Positions 49,615 through 58,993 of a DNA stretch of 64,000 nucleotides are shown here, one piece after another. The stretch is taken from contig OZ242297.1 in the NCBI GenBank assembly GCA_965207755.1, forward strand, positions 1,116,001 to 1,180,000. The letters are read 5' to 3'. Every line of letters begins with the position of its first letter. Position 1 is the first letter of the stretch. The DNA comes from Aldehydirespirator sp028819505. GTDB taxonomy: Bacteria > Actinomycetota > Acidimicrobiia > Acidimicrobiales > Aldehydirespiratoraceae. The notes under the pieces are model-generated. The model was given only the letters and a program-made list of their open reading frames with translations, made no database searches and was not told the DNA's origin. The position numbers and the translations under genes are program-made.

Positions 49615-51099
49615 GTGCCTCACGAAAGCTGCCACAGCGGCATTGACGCTGGGCGGGACTGGAGGCTCCTGATCGGCGGGGAGTGGGTCGAGCCGGACGG
49701 GGGGACCTATCCGATCGTCAACCCCAACGACGGCACTGTGGTGGGGCACGCCCCCGAGGCGACCTCAGCCCAGGCCGACGACGCGGCTCGGGCGGCCCGC
49801 GAGGCTCTGCCCCGGTGGCGGGCACTGAGTCCTGAGGAGCGCGGCAACCGCCTAGCCCGTCTGGCCGACGTGATCGAGCGGATGGCGCCCTCGTGGCTCG
49901 AGCTGGTCCTGGCCGAGACCGGCTCGGTGACCTCCATCGCCAAGGGCCTCCAGGTGGGCGGCCCCATGATCGAGCGGTTCCGCTACTACTCGCGACCCAT
50001 CAACGTCGACACCGACGTGGCCCCGATACCGGCTGAGGCGGGGGCGCTGGGACCGGCCGGTCTGATCGCCGCCACGGTGAAGCGCCAGCCGGTGGGGGTG
50101 GTGGCCTGCATCACCCCCTACAACATGCCGCTGGTGAACGTGGCCGGCAAGGTCGCTCCCGCGCTGGCCGCGGGCAACACCGTGGTGATCAAGCCCGCAC
50201 CCCAGGATCCGCTGGGTGTGCTGCTGCTCGGCGAGGCCGTGGCCGAGGCCGGACTCGCGGACGGCGTGGTCAACATCGTCACCGGCTCCGGGCCGGAGGC
50301 CCCCGCCGCGCTGGTGGCCTCCGCCGACGTGAACATGGTGTCGTTCACCGGCTCGACCGCTGTCGGCGCCCGGATCTACGCCGACGGCGCGGCCACCATG
50401 AAGCGGGTGCTGATGGAACTCGGCGGCAAGGGCGCGCTGGTGATGACCGAGGACGCCGACGTGAGCGCTGCCTGCATGGGCATCGCCACCACCTGGGGGC
50501 TCCACTCGGGCCAGATCTGCACCGCCCCCACCCGGGTGATCTGCCACCGCAGCATCCTCGACCAGACGGTGGAGACGCTCAAGACCTTCGCGAGCTTCAT
50601 GAAGGTGGGCGACGGCCGTGCGCCCGACACGATCGTCGGCCCGGTCATCACCGGGGCCCACCGCGACCGGGTGGAGGCATTCATCGCGGGCGGCGTCGAC
50701 GCCGGGGCGACCGCGGTGTGCGGCGGCGCACGCCCCGATCTGCCCGGTTGCTTCGTGGCCCCCACCCTGCTGGCGGACGTGACCCCCGACATGGAGGTCG
50801 TCCGCGACGAGGCCTTCGGCCCCGTGGTGGTGGTGCTGGGCCACGACGACGACGACGAGGCCGTGGCGCTGGCCAATGACTCCGACTACGGCCTGTTCTC
50901 CTACGTGTATGCGGGCGACGCCAAGCGAGCGTACGAGATCGGCCGCCGCCTTGAGTCCGGCAACGTGGCCCTCAACACGGTGCAACCCCACATGTACGCC
51001 CCCTTCGGCGGCTTCAAGATGTCGGGCATCGGCCGCGACCGGGGCAAGTGGGGCATAGAGGCCTACACCGAGATACAAGCCATCAACTGGCTCTCCTGA
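49615..51099 (+). CDS. NAD(P)+-dependent aldehyde dehydrogenase
   Basis: Oxidises an aldehyde to the acid. In 494 residues the typical motifs are present: ITPYNMPLVNVAGKVAPALAA, FTGSTAVGARIY of the cofactor site, the general-base Glu in MELGGKGALV and the catalytic Cys in HSGQICTAPT. The C-terminal PFGGFKMSGIGRDRG is also standard. The physiological substrate is not evident; nearby genes point to amine or acyl catabolism. GTG start supported by the -10 box. Confidence 0.95.
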   Translation: MPHESCHSGIDAGRDWRLLIGGEWVEPDGGTYPIVNPNDGTVVGHAPEATSAQADDAARAAREALPRWRALSPEERGNRLARLADVIERMAPSWLELVLAETGSVTSIAKGLQVGGPMIERFRYYSRPINVDTDVAPIPAEAGALGPAGLIAATVKRQPVGVVACITPYNMPLVNVAGKVAPALAAGNTVVIKPAPQDPLGVLLLGEAVAEAGLADGVVNIVTGSGPEAPAALVASADVNMVSFTGSTAVGARIYADGAATMKRVLMELGGKGALVMTEDADVSAACMGIATTWGLHSGQICTAPTRVICHRSILDQTVETLKTFASFMKVGDGRAPDTIVGPVITGAHRDRVEAFIAGGVDAGATAVCGGARPDLPGCFVAPTLLADVTPDMEVVRDEAFGPVVVVLGHDDDDEAVALANDSDYGLFSYVYAGDAKRAYEIGRRLESGNVALNTVQPHMYAPFGGFKMSGIGRDRGKWGIEAYTEIQAINWLS

Positions 51100-51162
51100 A
51101 TGTGGCGAAAAAGACTGAAAATATTCCACCGCTGAGGCCGGTCACCGTGCCATAATGCCTCC

Positions 51163-51435
51163 ATGGCTCCTGATCCCGTCATGGACAAACTGGAAGCCGC
51201 CTTCGAGAGGCAGCGGGCCAGACTGCTGGCCACCGATGAGGGCCGCTGGGCGGTCTTCGTTCAACCCCGCGACATGCGTCGCCGCCCGAAGTTGATCGGC
51301 TGCTTCGACGACGAGTTCGAGGCGCTCGACGAGGGATATCGCAACGCAGTCGGGTGCCGCCTCATGGTCAGCGAGGTTCTGCGACAGGACCGTGTGATCA
51401 GCGTTCCATGGGGGGTGGCAATCAATCAACGCTGA
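51163..51435 (+). CDS. small protein of unknown function (90 aa)
   Basis: ATG at 51163 (or 51181, MDKLEAAFERQ). The sequence has a helical N-terminus and a strand-rich part (WAVFVQPRDMRRRPKLIGCF and DEFEALDEGYRNAVG). It lies about 50 bp before a retropepsin-like gene on the same strand, and the two probably form an operon. I recognise no family. Confidence 0.6.
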   Translation: MAPDPVMDKLEAAFERQRARLLATDEGRWAVFVQPRDMRRRPKLIGCFDDEFEALDEGYRNAVGCRLMVSEVLRQDRVISVPWGVAINQR

Positions 51436-51487
51436 CCTGCGATCGACGGCCCGGATCGCAGGGACGATCGGATGTCGGGGCCCGATC

Positions 51488-51886
51488 GTGGAGGTTGAAG
51501 TGCTATTGCCACTGACCGAACTGGACCGGTATCGCTTGGAGGGCAGGGTCGTCCCCATGCCCTACCGGGCTCGCGGGCTGATCGACACGGCGGCCGAGCG
51601 CTCTTGCGTCAGCGAGACGGTGGTAGGTGCGCTCCTGCTCCAACGAACGAGCCGGCAGCCCCTCTCGACTGCCTCCGGTTCAACGAAGAGCGGCATCTAC
51701 GACCTGATGTTGCATCTGGGGTATCGCAGCGACAATCCGCCCGATCCGATACGAGTCACGGCATACGACGCCAACGTGACAGGCGCTGAGGTGCTTGTCG
51801 GACTCGATGTGCTTCGCCGAGGAAGACTCATCCTTGACGGCCCGAAGGGCGAGTACGATCTGTTCCTGCCACGAGGCGTCGATTGA
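51488..51886 (+). CDS. retropepsin-like aspartic protease fold protein
   Basis: A 132-residue protein. RGLIDTAAERSCVSE matches the active-site segment of single-domain aspartic proteases (usual DTGA or DTGS; here DTAA). The downstream TGAEVLVGLDVLRRGRLILD is the typical second motif before the end of the fold. It should work as a homodimer if active; the Gly-to-Ala change in the active motif makes activity uncertain. Partner of the small gene upstream. Confidence 0.65.
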   Translation: MEVEVLLPLTELDRYRLEGRVVPMPYRARGLIDTAAERSCVSETVVGALLLQRTSRQPLSTASGSTKSGIYDLMLHLGYRSDNPPDPIRVTAYDANVTGAEVLVGLDVLRRGRLILDGPKGEYDLFLPRGVD

Positions 51887-51898
51887 GCCGGCCGGACA

Positions 51899-51945
51899 GG
51901 ACCTCGCCGGCCACGCCGCCCGGGACCTCGCCGGCCACGCCGCCC
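51899..51945. repeat. 24-bp tandem duplication after the retropepsin-like gene
   Basis: ggacctcgccggccacgccg (plus ccc) occurs at 51899 and again at 51923, in the short gap before the convergent serine hydrolase. Confidence 0.75.
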
Positions 51946-51998
51946 AGGTATTGGCCGACATCGCAGCCCGCTCCTGACGGCTTCGGCCCCGTCAGCCT

Positions 51999-53222
51999 CT
52001 AGGCGGCGTTGTCGTAGACCGCCTTCTCGAAGTCGAGGAAGCCGCCCACCGAGGTGGGGTCGGCGAACGGGAAGATCTGGGTGGCCCAGAACCCGCCCAC
52101 GCCGTTGGCCCGGTCGATCCAGTAGTACAGGTTGGCGAGCCCGGCCCACGCCAGCGCGCCCGCAGGCCGGCCGGTGGGCGCGTCCTCCTCGTTGATCATG
52201 AAGGTCAGCGCCCAAGTCTTCGGCATCCCCGGGAAGAACTCGGCGTCGTTGGACAGGCGCGGGTTCGAAACGGGAAGGATCGTCTTGGCCACCTCGGTGG
52301 CGCCCACGCCGGGCAGCATCTTGACGAACATGCCCTCGGGCAGGTGGTTCCGGCAGGCCATCTCGACCGTCTCGGGCCTGAGGATCTGCTCGCCGCCGGG
52401 TCCGGCCCCGTCGTTGAGCCACATGCGGATGAACTTGGCGTAGTCCTCGGCGGTGCCGTAGAGGCCGTGGCCGGCCATGTGGATCTCCGGGTCGGGCGGC
52501 AGTTCCACCCCGGGAAGCGGGATGAGCGACCCGTCGGAGTCCTCGCGTGCGTGGATCGTCGCCATGCGCTCCCGCATCGCCGGGGTCATCGAGAAGGCGG
52601 TCGAGTCCATTCCCAGCGGCTCCAGGATCCGCTCAGCGAACACGTCGCCGAGCCGCTTGCCGGTGATGCCCTCCACCACCAGACCGGCCCAGTCGATGTT
52701 GGAGCCGTACTCCCACTGCTCGCCCGGGTCGAAGAGCAGCGGCGTCTCGATGGAGGCGTACGAGGCGTCGACCACCCACGGCTGGCCCTGCTCGTCGGCC
52801 AGCCTGGTGTACGTGTCGTTGAAGAAGTCGTAGGTGAGCCCGGCGGTGTGGGTCAGCAGCCGGCGCGTTGTGATGTCGCTCCTGGGTGGGCGCAGTCTCG
52901 GCGCTCCGTCGTCGTCGAATCCCTCGAGGACGCCGAGGCCGCCGATCCTCGGGACGTACTCCTTCGCCGGGGCGTCGAGGTCCAGGTCGCCCTGCTCGAC
53001 CAGCTGCAGGCAGGCGGTGCCTCCGATGGCCTTGGTGGTCGAGAAGATCGCACACACCGTGTCGGTGGTGAAGGCGTCGCCCCCGAGAACCCGCTCGCCC
53101 CGAGCGCCCGCATAGATGACGCCGTCGCGGTCGGTGGCGACCGCAGCGACGCCAGGCACGCGCGGCGATCCCGACACCACGCCGTCCAATACTGCGTCAG
53201 CGGCTGGACTGAGTCCGTCCAT
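51999..53222 (-). CDS. serine hydrolase of the beta-lactamase class C/esterase family
   Basis: A 407-residue protein. SxxK motif in FSTTKAIGG (catalytic Ser and Lys), YxN in WEYGSNIDWAG, and a C-terminal GG-type region. No signal peptide, so probably a cytoplasmic esterase or amidohydrolase rather than a secreted beta-lactamase. The ATG at 53222 is supported by AAGGAG 7 nt upstream, one of the best ribosome sites here; a longer open frame upstream is disregarded. Confidence 0.88.
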   Translation of the reverse strand: MDGLSPAADAVLDGVVSGSPRVPGVAAVATDRDGVIYAGARGERVLGGDAFTTDTVCAIFSTTKAIGGTACLQLVEQGDLDLDAPAKEYVPRIGGLGVLEGFDDDGAPRLRPPRSDITTRRLLTHTAGLTYDFFNDTYTRLADEQGQPWVVDASYASIETPLLFDPGEQWEYGSNIDWAGLVVEGITGKRLGDVFAERILEPLGMDSTAFSMTPAMRERMATIHAREDSDGSLIPLPGVELPPDPEIHMAGHGLYGTAEDYAKFIRMWLNDGAGPGGEQILRPETVEMACRNHLPEGMFVKMLPGVGATEVAKTILPVSNPRLSNDAEFFPGMPKTWALTFMINEEDAPTGRPAGALAWAGLANLYYWIDRANGVGGFWATQIFPFADPTSVGGFLDFEKAVYDNAA

Positions 53223-53431
53223 CACATTTCTCCTTCCGTGACAACCGGATGTGGAGCCAGACTCTCTCACCAAGCCCGCCTCCCGTCCACTTGGCCCGGA
53301 CGCCCGCCGTGCTCGCACCCCGTTCCCGTTCGCTCGGGCGGCATGTCGCAGAAGCCGTGATCGGTACGGCGGATGCGTTCATCTGCTTGGATCCGTGGAC
53401 GGTCCCGATCATCAGATCCGCGCCGGACCAC

Positions 53432-53444
53432 TAGGTTCTCGGGC
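53432..53444 (+). promoter_or_regulatory. -10 box of the CoA-transferase gene, leaderless
   Basis: TAGGTT at 53432-53437 ends 7 nt before the GTG at 53445. Confidence 0.4.
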
Positions 53445-54680
53445 GTGACTGGCGCCGCTCCGCTCGATGGTCTGCGAGTCGTGGAGGGCTCGGCGTTCGT
53501 GGCCGCGCCCTCCGGGGGCATGGCGCTGGCGCAGCTCGGCGCCGAGGTCGTGCGCTTCGACAGGATCGGCGGCGGCATCGACCACGGCCGCTGGCCTCTC
53601 ACCGCCGAGGGGCGCTCGTTGTACTGGGCCGGCTTGAACAAGGGCAAGAAGTCGCTGGCCGTCGATCTCGCCAACCCCGCCGCCCACGAACTGCTAGCAG
53701 AGTTGATCGGCTCGGCGGGCACGTTCCTCACGAATTTCCCGGCCCGGGGCTGGACGGCGCCCGAGCGCCTGGTCGCGCGCCGGGCCGACCTGGTGATGGT
53801 GGCCATAACCGGCAACCGCGACGGCACCACCGCGGTGGACTACACGATCAACGCGGCGATGGGGTTCCCGATGGTGACCGGCCCCGCCGGCGGCACGGAG
53901 CCCGTCAACAGCGTCCTGCCGGCCTGGGACCTGCTGTGCGGCCAGACCGCGGCGGTGGGGATCCTGGCCGCCGACCGTCGCCGCCTGCTCACCGGCGAGG
54001 GCTCGGTGATGACTCTGGCGTTGAGCGACGTGGCGCTGGCCGCGACCGCTGCGCTGGGCTATGTGGGCGAGGTTCAGGTCAATGGGACGGAGCGGCCGCG
54101 CTGCGGCAACGACCTGTACGGGGCGTTCGGCGCGGAGCTGTCCACCGCAGACGGCCGTCGCCTCTACGCCGTCGCCATCAGCCGCCGGCAGTGGGACGCG
54201 CTGCTGGAGGCCACCGGCAGCGCCGCCGCTGTCGCCGAGATCGAGGCGGCTCGGGGTCTCGACTTCGGCGACGAGGGCGACCGCTTCGAGGCGCGCCGGC
54301 AGATCAAGGCGGCAATGCAGGCCTGGACCGGCGACCGGCCCCTCGTCGAGGTGGCTGAGCGTCTCGACGCCTGCGGGGTGTGCTGGGGTCCGTACCAGAC
54401 CTTCACCGAGTTGGTCGCCCGCGACCCGCGCTGCTCGCCGGCCGGGGGGCTGCTCGTCGAGGTGGACCAGCCCGGGATCGGCCGGTTCCTGGCGCCGGTC
54501 TCGCCGCTGACCCCCATCGACTCGGGTGGCGGGACGACGAGCGAAGCGAGCGCGGACGCGGTGGCGCCGGTTCTCGGCGAGCACACCGACGAGGTGCTGG
54601 CCGGATGGCTCGGCCTCTCCAGCGCCGACATCGGCAGGCTCCACGACGAGGGGATCGTCGCGGGCGCCGGCGGAGGCTGA
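53445..54680 (+). CDS. class III CoA-transferase, similar to 2-methylfumaryl-CoA isomerase
   Basis: A CaiB/BaiF-family enzyme of 411 residues that moves CoA between or within acids. The N-terminal LRVVEGSAFVAAPSGGMALA and the following GGGIDHGRWPLTAEG with LYWAGLNKGKKSLAVDL recall the intramolecular CoA-transferase Mct (mesaconyl-C1-CoA to C4-CoA) of the 3-hydroxypropionate pathway. The catalytic Asp is expected in CGNDLYGAFG. The Mct resemblance is from memory and moderate; a general CoA-transferase is the safe call. The GTG at 53445 sits 7 nt after a TAGGTT box. Confidence 0.85.
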   Translation: MTGAAPLDGLRVVEGSAFVAAPSGGMALAQLGAEVVRFDRIGGGIDHGRWPLTAEGRSLYWAGLNKGKKSLAVDLANPAAHELLAELIGSAGTFLTNFPARGWTAPERLVARRADLVMVAITGNRDGTTAVDYTINAAMGFPMVTGPAGGTEPVNSVLPAWDLLCGQTAAVGILAADRRRLLTGEGSVMTLALSDVALAATAALGYVGEVQVNGTERPRCGNDLYGAFGAELSTADGRRLYAVAISRRQWDALLEATGSAAAVAEIEAARGLDFGDEGDRFEARRQIKAAMQAWTGDRPLVEVAERLDACGVCWGPYQTFTELVARDPRCSPAGGLLVEVDQPGIGRFLAPVSPLTPIDSGGGTTSEASADAVAPVLGEHTDEVLAGWLGLSSADIGRLHDEGIVAGAGGG

Positions 54681-54701
54681 GCCGGCGTTCAATGGCCGCC
54701 C

Positions 54702-54743
54702 TTGCGAAGATTGTATACCGCTGCTAGATTGTATACCGATGCT
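54702..54743 (+). promoter_or_regulatory. whiB-like promoter with 18-bp tandem repeat
   Basis: TTGCGA (54702-54707), a 17-nt spacer and TAGATT (54725-54730) give a start of transcription next to the ATG at 54739. An 18-bp unit AGATTGTATACCG.TGCT lies at 54708-54725 and 54726-54743 with one mismatch, covering spacer, -10 and start codon; its GTATAC core is palindromic. Confidence 0.6.
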
Positions 54744-55077
54744 TGAAGCCTTCGAGACACTCGCAACACCAATGGGGTCCACGACGTGGATGGAGCACGG
54801 CCGCTGCGCGGGCGAGAGCAGCCTGTTCTTCGCACCGTTCGCGGAGCGGCCCGAGGCCAGGGTGCGCCGTGAGGCCCGGGCCCGGTCCATGTGCGAGCAG
54901 TGCTCCGTGCTGCCCGCTTGCCGCGACTATGCGCGCCGCAACCGCGAACTGGGCTTCTGGGGCGGTGAGAGCGAGTCGGAGCGAGCCGAGGCGGGATTCG
55001 CTCCGACCACGCCGATCGTCGGCCGCAAACGGGTGGCCGAGGAACGAGCCCGCGACGCCATGCGTCGCATCCTGTAG
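54739..55077 (+). CDS. WhiB-family Fe-S transcription regulator
   Basis: A 112-residue protein found only in actinobacteria and their phages; binds a [4Fe-4S] cluster and the sigma factor. Cys23, Cys52, Cys55 and Cys61 form the cluster site (GRCAGE, MCEQCSVLPACRD). GFWGG (72-76) and the basic C-terminus (VGRKRVAEERARDAMRR) are diagnostic. The ATG at 54739 fits the promoter and the N-terminus. The 18-bp repeat at its start may be its own operator. Confidence 0.93.
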   Translation: MLEAFETLATPMGSTTWMEHGRCAGESSLFFAPFAERPEARVRREARARSMCEQCSVLPACRDYARRNRELGFWGGESESERAEAGFAPTTPIVGRKRVAEERARDAMRRIL

Positions 55078-55105
55078 ATCAGCGGCGCCGACGACGCCCG
55101 CCCTG

Positions 55106-56239
55106 CTAGCCGGGGCTCCGGTCCCGCGATGCTTCGGGTTCGAGCATGATCACCAGGCTGCCCACATGGCGCTTGGCGGCGAAAGCCTCCTGCGCGGCGT
55201 GGATCTCCTCCAACGGGTAGGTGCCGCCCACCACCGGCCTGACCTCGCCCCGCTCGATGTAGCCGACGAGATCGGCGAACACCTGAGGCGCGTAGACGGT
55301 GGCTCCGTGCAGCTGGAGGTCCTTCAGGTACAGGGTGCGCAGGTCGAGGTCAACGACCGGTCCGGCGATGGCCCCGGAGGTCACGTAGCGACCGCCCCGG
55401 CACAGCGCCTCCAGCCAGTTCGGGAAGCTGCCGCCGCCGACGATGTCGGCCACCACGTCGAAGCTGCCTCCGTTGGCCGCGGCGGCCGCCGCCACGACGT
55501 CTCCGGATTGCCGGGCCACCACCGCGTCGGCGCCCAGGTCGCTCACCGCGGCCCGCTTGGATGCGCCGGCTACGGCCACCACCCGGGCGCCGCGTCGTTT
55601 GGCCAGTTGCACCAGTGCGCTGCCCACGCCGCCGGACGCGCCCGGGACCGCTATCGTCTCGCCCGCGCGCAGGTCCGCTCGCTGGAGCATGTGCTCCGCG
55701 GTCGACCAGGAGCAGGCGAAGCTGGCCAACTCGACGTCGGTGAGCCCGACCGACACCGGGTACACGTTCTCTTGCGGGACCGTGCAGTACTCGGCGTAAC
55801 CGCCGTCGCGCTCGCTGCCCAGATAGCCGGCGAGGCCGCGATCGGCAGGACGGTCCCGGTCGCGCAGCCACGGGTCGACCAGCACCCGTCGGCCCACCAA
55901 CCCGGAGTCCGCACCCTCACCCGCCGCCACCACCACGCCCGCTATGTCGGCGCCCTGGACCCGGGGGAAGGACAGGCCGCCGCGGCCCCACGCCGAATCG
56001 CTGGGGTCAGCCTCGGCGAACCCTTGCGAAGACGTGGCCGAGACGACCGAGCGGCTGTACCAGCCGGCACGGGTGTTGATGTCGGTGTTGTTCATGCCGC
56101 AGGCCGCCACTCGCACCAGCACCTCGCGGGGTCCGGCCCCGGGCACGGGCACGTCGTCACGCACAGCCAGCATCTCGGGGCCGCCGATGCCCAGCAGGAC
56201 CGCGGCCCGCATGGCCGCGGGCAGGCCAGGATCAGTCAC
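55106..56239 (-). CDS. zinc-less alcohol dehydrogenase/quinone oxidoreductase (MDR family)
   Basis: A 377-residue medium-chain dehydrogenase/reductase. GroES-like N-terminal domain (VLVRVAACGMNNTDINTRAG), then the Rossmann motif GASGGVGSALVQLAKRRGARV. It reduces or oxidises with NADPH; substrate unknown. Starts possible: GTG 56254, GTG 56239 (matches a common N-terminus, preferred) or ATG 56212 (MRAAVLLGIGG). Convergent with the whiB-like gene. Confidence 0.85.
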   Translation of the reverse strand: MTDPGLPAAMRAAVLLGIGGPEMLAVRDDVPVPGAGPREVLVRVAACGMNNTDINTRAGWYSRSVVSATSSQGFAEADPSDSAWGRGGLSFPRVQGADIAGVVVAAGEGADSGLVGRRVLVDPWLRDRDRPADRGLAGYLGSERDGGYAEYCTVPQENVYPVSVGLTDVELASFACSWSTAEHMLQRADLRAGETIAVPGASGGVGSALVQLAKRRGARVVAVAGASKRAAVSDLGADAVVARQSGDVVAAAAAANGGSFDVVADIVGGGSFPNWLEALCRGGRYVTSGAIAGPVVDLDLRTLYLKDLQLHGATVYAPQVFADLVGYIERGEVRPVVGGTYPLEEIHAAQEAFAAKRHVGSLVIMLEPEASRDRSPG

Positions 56240-56263
56240 GGCGCTCGGAAACACGCTCGGTCG

Positions 56264-56363
56264 CTAGTGGTATGTCGTGCGTACATTTGCGGAACCCTGT
56301 AGTCCATAGCGCGAGGTCAGAGACTTGGCAGGTCGCTCAACCAAACCCGCGACACACCACTAG
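56264..56363. repeat. 14-bp inverted repeat around a 72-bp spacer
   Basis: CTAGTGGTATGTCG (56264-56277) and CGACACACCACTAG (56350-56363) are reverse complements except for one base. The right arm overlaps the stop codon of the gene at 56360. Confidence 0.6.
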
Positions 56364-58864
56364 GCCCGCAGCCGGGCGTTCGCCGGATCGTGGACGGCCT
56401 CGTCCAGCACGCGGGCCGGCCGCAGGTCGCCAACGACCCGGACCTCCAGCGCGGTGCCGGGCTCGGCGTGCGCAGGTGCCAGATAGGCGAAGGCCAGGCT
56501 CTGGCCGGTGTGGAAGCCGTAGGCGCCGGAGGTCACCAGGCCGACGGCCCGCCCGCCGGCGTAGACGCCGTCGGCTGCATGCACGTCGGCGTCGTCTGCT
56601 TCCACGGCCAGATAGGCGAGCCGCCACCGGTAGGGCTCCTCGCCCGAGGCCGCCCCGGCCCGGCGGGCCAGCAGCGCGTCGCGGCCCACGAAGTCTCCCT
56701 TGTCGATCTTCACGAACCGGTGCAGCCCGGCCTCGTCCGGGTTCACGTCGTGGGTGAGCTCGCGGCTGGTGAGATAGCGCTTCTCCATGCGCAGCGAGTC
56801 GAGCGCATGGTTGCCCGCGTCGGCCACCCCCAACGGCTCGCCTGCAGCCCACAGCGCGTCGTAGACCGTGCCGAGATCCTCGACCGGCACATGGAGCTCC
56901 CAGCCGAGCTCCCCGGCGAAACCCACCCTCAGAGCCCGCACGTTCGGCACGCCGGCCACCGTGATGACCTGCGCCCGCAGCCATCCGAAGGCCTCGTTGC
57001 CCAGATCGGCGTCGGTGAGGCCGGCCAGCAGCCGCCGGGCCTCGGGCCCGGTGACGTTCAGCACCCCCAGCTCCATCGACCGGGTCACCAGCTCGGCGTC
57101 GGCGCCGCTGGGCCAGTGCGTCTCGAAGAACTCCCGATCCTTGCCCTCGCCGGCGGCGGCCGACACCAGGTAGAGGTGGTCGGCAGCCAGACGGGTGACC
57201 GTCAGCTCGCTCTCGATGCGAGCCTGCGGCGTCAGCAGGTACGTCAGCCCGATGCGTCCCACCGCGGGGACGTTGTTGGTGGTGAGATGGTCCAGCACCG
57301 CGGCCGCGTCGGGGCCGACCAGGTCGAACTTGGCGAACGCGGTGGCGTCGAGGATGCCGACCCGCTCCCGCACGGCCCGGCACTCCTCGGCCACCGTGTC
57401 GAACCAGCCGGTGTGGCGGAACGAGACCATGTCCTGCTGCGGCAGTCCTGACGCGGCCGGGAACCACTTGGGCCGCTCCCAGCCGTAGACCTGCGTGAAC
57501 ACCGCCCCCTTGCCGTGCAGGCGCCCATAGAGGGGGGTGGTGCGGTAGGGGCGACCGGCAGGCCGCTCCAGTGTGGGCAGCGGGGTCTGGTGACGGTACT
57601 GGTGGTCCTCGGCTCCCTTCACCCGGCCGTAGGACATGACGTCGGCGCGGTCGATGTAGCCGAACCGGCGGGCGTCGTAGGCCCGCACGCTCACGCCGGT
57701 GGTGCCGTGCACCATCCATCGGGCCAGCTCCCGACCCAGGCCCGGGCCGTCGGCGATGCCCACCTGCACGCCGACCATCTGCCAGAAGTTGCGCACCCCC
57801 GACGGGCCCAGCAGGGGCTCACCGTCGGGCGGGTACGAGATCGCGCCGCAGATCACCTGCTTGATGCCCAGCGGCTCCAGCACCGGCATCCGCTCGAAGG
57901 CCCGGGCCAGCCATGGGCCGACCCGGTCGAAGTCGGCGTCGAACAGCGGGTTCTCCAGCGACCAGTCCGGCCCGTCCCCGTCATGCCAGACCGCTTCGGC
58001 GCCGGTCTGCTCGTAGATCCCGATCAGGCCCGACTGCTGCTCCTGGCGGAGGTACCCCGACACGTAGTCGTCGCGCACCACCGGCAGCTCGCGGTCGAGG
58101 TCGCCGAACTCCGGCACCGGCTCGGTGAGAAGGTAGGTGTGCAACACGTTGGCGATGGGCACGTCGAGTCCCACCATGCGAGCCACCCGGTGTGCGTAGC
58201 AGCCCGCCGCGTTCACGACGTGCTCGGCATGGACGGTGCCCCGCTCGGTGTCCACGTCGAAGCTGCCGTCTCGCCGTCGCCGGATGTCCAGCACCCGGTT
58301 GCGCCGGCTGACGGCCGCACCAAGGTTGCGAGCGGCCCGCACCATGGCGTTGGCCGCCCCGGCCGGGTCTACATGCCCGTCGTCGGGGGTGTGGATCGCG
58401 CCGAGCATCCCGTCGGTCAAGTAGAAGGGATGCAGCTCCGAGATCCGCGACGGCGAGACCCACTCCATGGCGTTGCCCACGTAGGCTGCCGGACCGAGCT
58501 GGGACCGCAGCCAGTCGATCTCCTCGGCGGTGTAGGCCACCCGCAGGCTGCCGCTGCGGTGCCATGAGGTGGCCACCCCGCTCTCGGCCTCCAGCGACGC
58601 GTACAGCTCGCAGGCGTAGCGGCGGAACTCGGCCAGCGCGTAGCTCGACACCGAGTGGGTGACCTGGCCCGCCGCGTGCCAGGTGGAGCCCGACGTCAGC
58701 TCGGCCTTCTCGATGAGAAGGCTGTCGGCCCACCCCTCGTGGGCCAGGTGGTACAGCGCGCTGGCCCCGCAGATCCCGCCGCCGATGACCACGACCCGGA
58801 CCGAGCCCGGCAGGTTGGACCCGCCGCGTGCGGTCTCGCCGGGCAGAACCGAACCTTGCTCCAC
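56360..58864 (-). CDS. FAD-dependent dimethylglycine/sarcosine dehydrogenase-like protein
   Basis: An 834-residue protein: N-terminal FAD-binding oxidoreductase (VVVIGGGICGASALYHLA; HAAGQVTHS), a central FAO_M-type segment, then the tetrahydrofolate-binding GcvT domain and its C-terminal part. This layout is that of mitochondrial-type dimethylglycine, sarcosine and related dehydrogenases, which oxidise an N-methyl group and pass it to folate. The GTG at 58864 is supported by GGGAGGA 7 nt upstream. It is divergent from an aminotransferase, and a Rieske oxygenase of demethylase type follows, so an N-methylated substrate is likely. Confidence 0.9.
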   Translation of the reverse strand: MEQGSVLPGETARGGSNLPGSVRVVVIGGGICGASALYHLAHEGWADSLLIEKAELTSGSTWHAAGQVTHSVSSYALAEFRRYACELYASLEAESGVATSWHRSGSLRVAYTAEEIDWLRSQLGPAAYVGNAMEWVSPSRISELHPFYLTDGMLGAIHTPDDGHVDPAGAANAMVRAARNLGAAVSRRNRVLDIRRRRDGSFDVDTERGTVHAEHVVNAAGCYAHRVARMVGLDVPIANVLHTYLLTEPVPEFGDLDRELPVVRDDYVSGYLRQEQQSGLIGIYEQTGAEAVWHDGDGPDWSLENPLFDADFDRVGPWLARAFERMPVLEPLGIKQVICGAISYPPDGEPLLGPSGVRNFWQMVGVQVGIADGPGLGRELARWMVHGTTGVSVRAYDARRFGYIDRADVMSYGRVKGAEDHQYRHQTPLPTLERPAGRPYRTTPLYGRLHGKGAVFTQVYGWERPKWFPAASGLPQQDMVSFRHTGWFDTVAEECRAVRERVGILDATAFAKFDLVGPDAAAVLDHLTTNNVPAVGRIGLTYLLTPQARIESELTVTRLAADHLYLVSAAAGEGKDREFFETHWPSGADAELVTRSMELGVLNVTGPEARRLLAGLTDADLGNEAFGWLRAQVITVAGVPNVRALRVGFAGELGWELHVPVEDLGTVYDALWAAGEPLGVADAGNHALDSLRMEKRYLTSRELTHDVNPDEAGLHRFVKIDKGDFVGRDALLARRAGAASGEEPYRWRLAYLAVEADDADVHAADGVYAGGRAVGLVTSGAYGFHTGQSLAFAYLAPAHAEPGTALEVRVVGDLRPARVLDEAVHDPANARLRA

Positions 58865-58993
58865 GTCAGATCCTCCCTGCGGGTCCGGCCTCAGCAGGCG
58901 CCGGAGCGCGACGTTATCGCCGCAGATCGGGCACAATACGCATACAAGGGCCGCAGTTGGGTCGTACCGACCCCACGACACAAGGAGGCCGAG

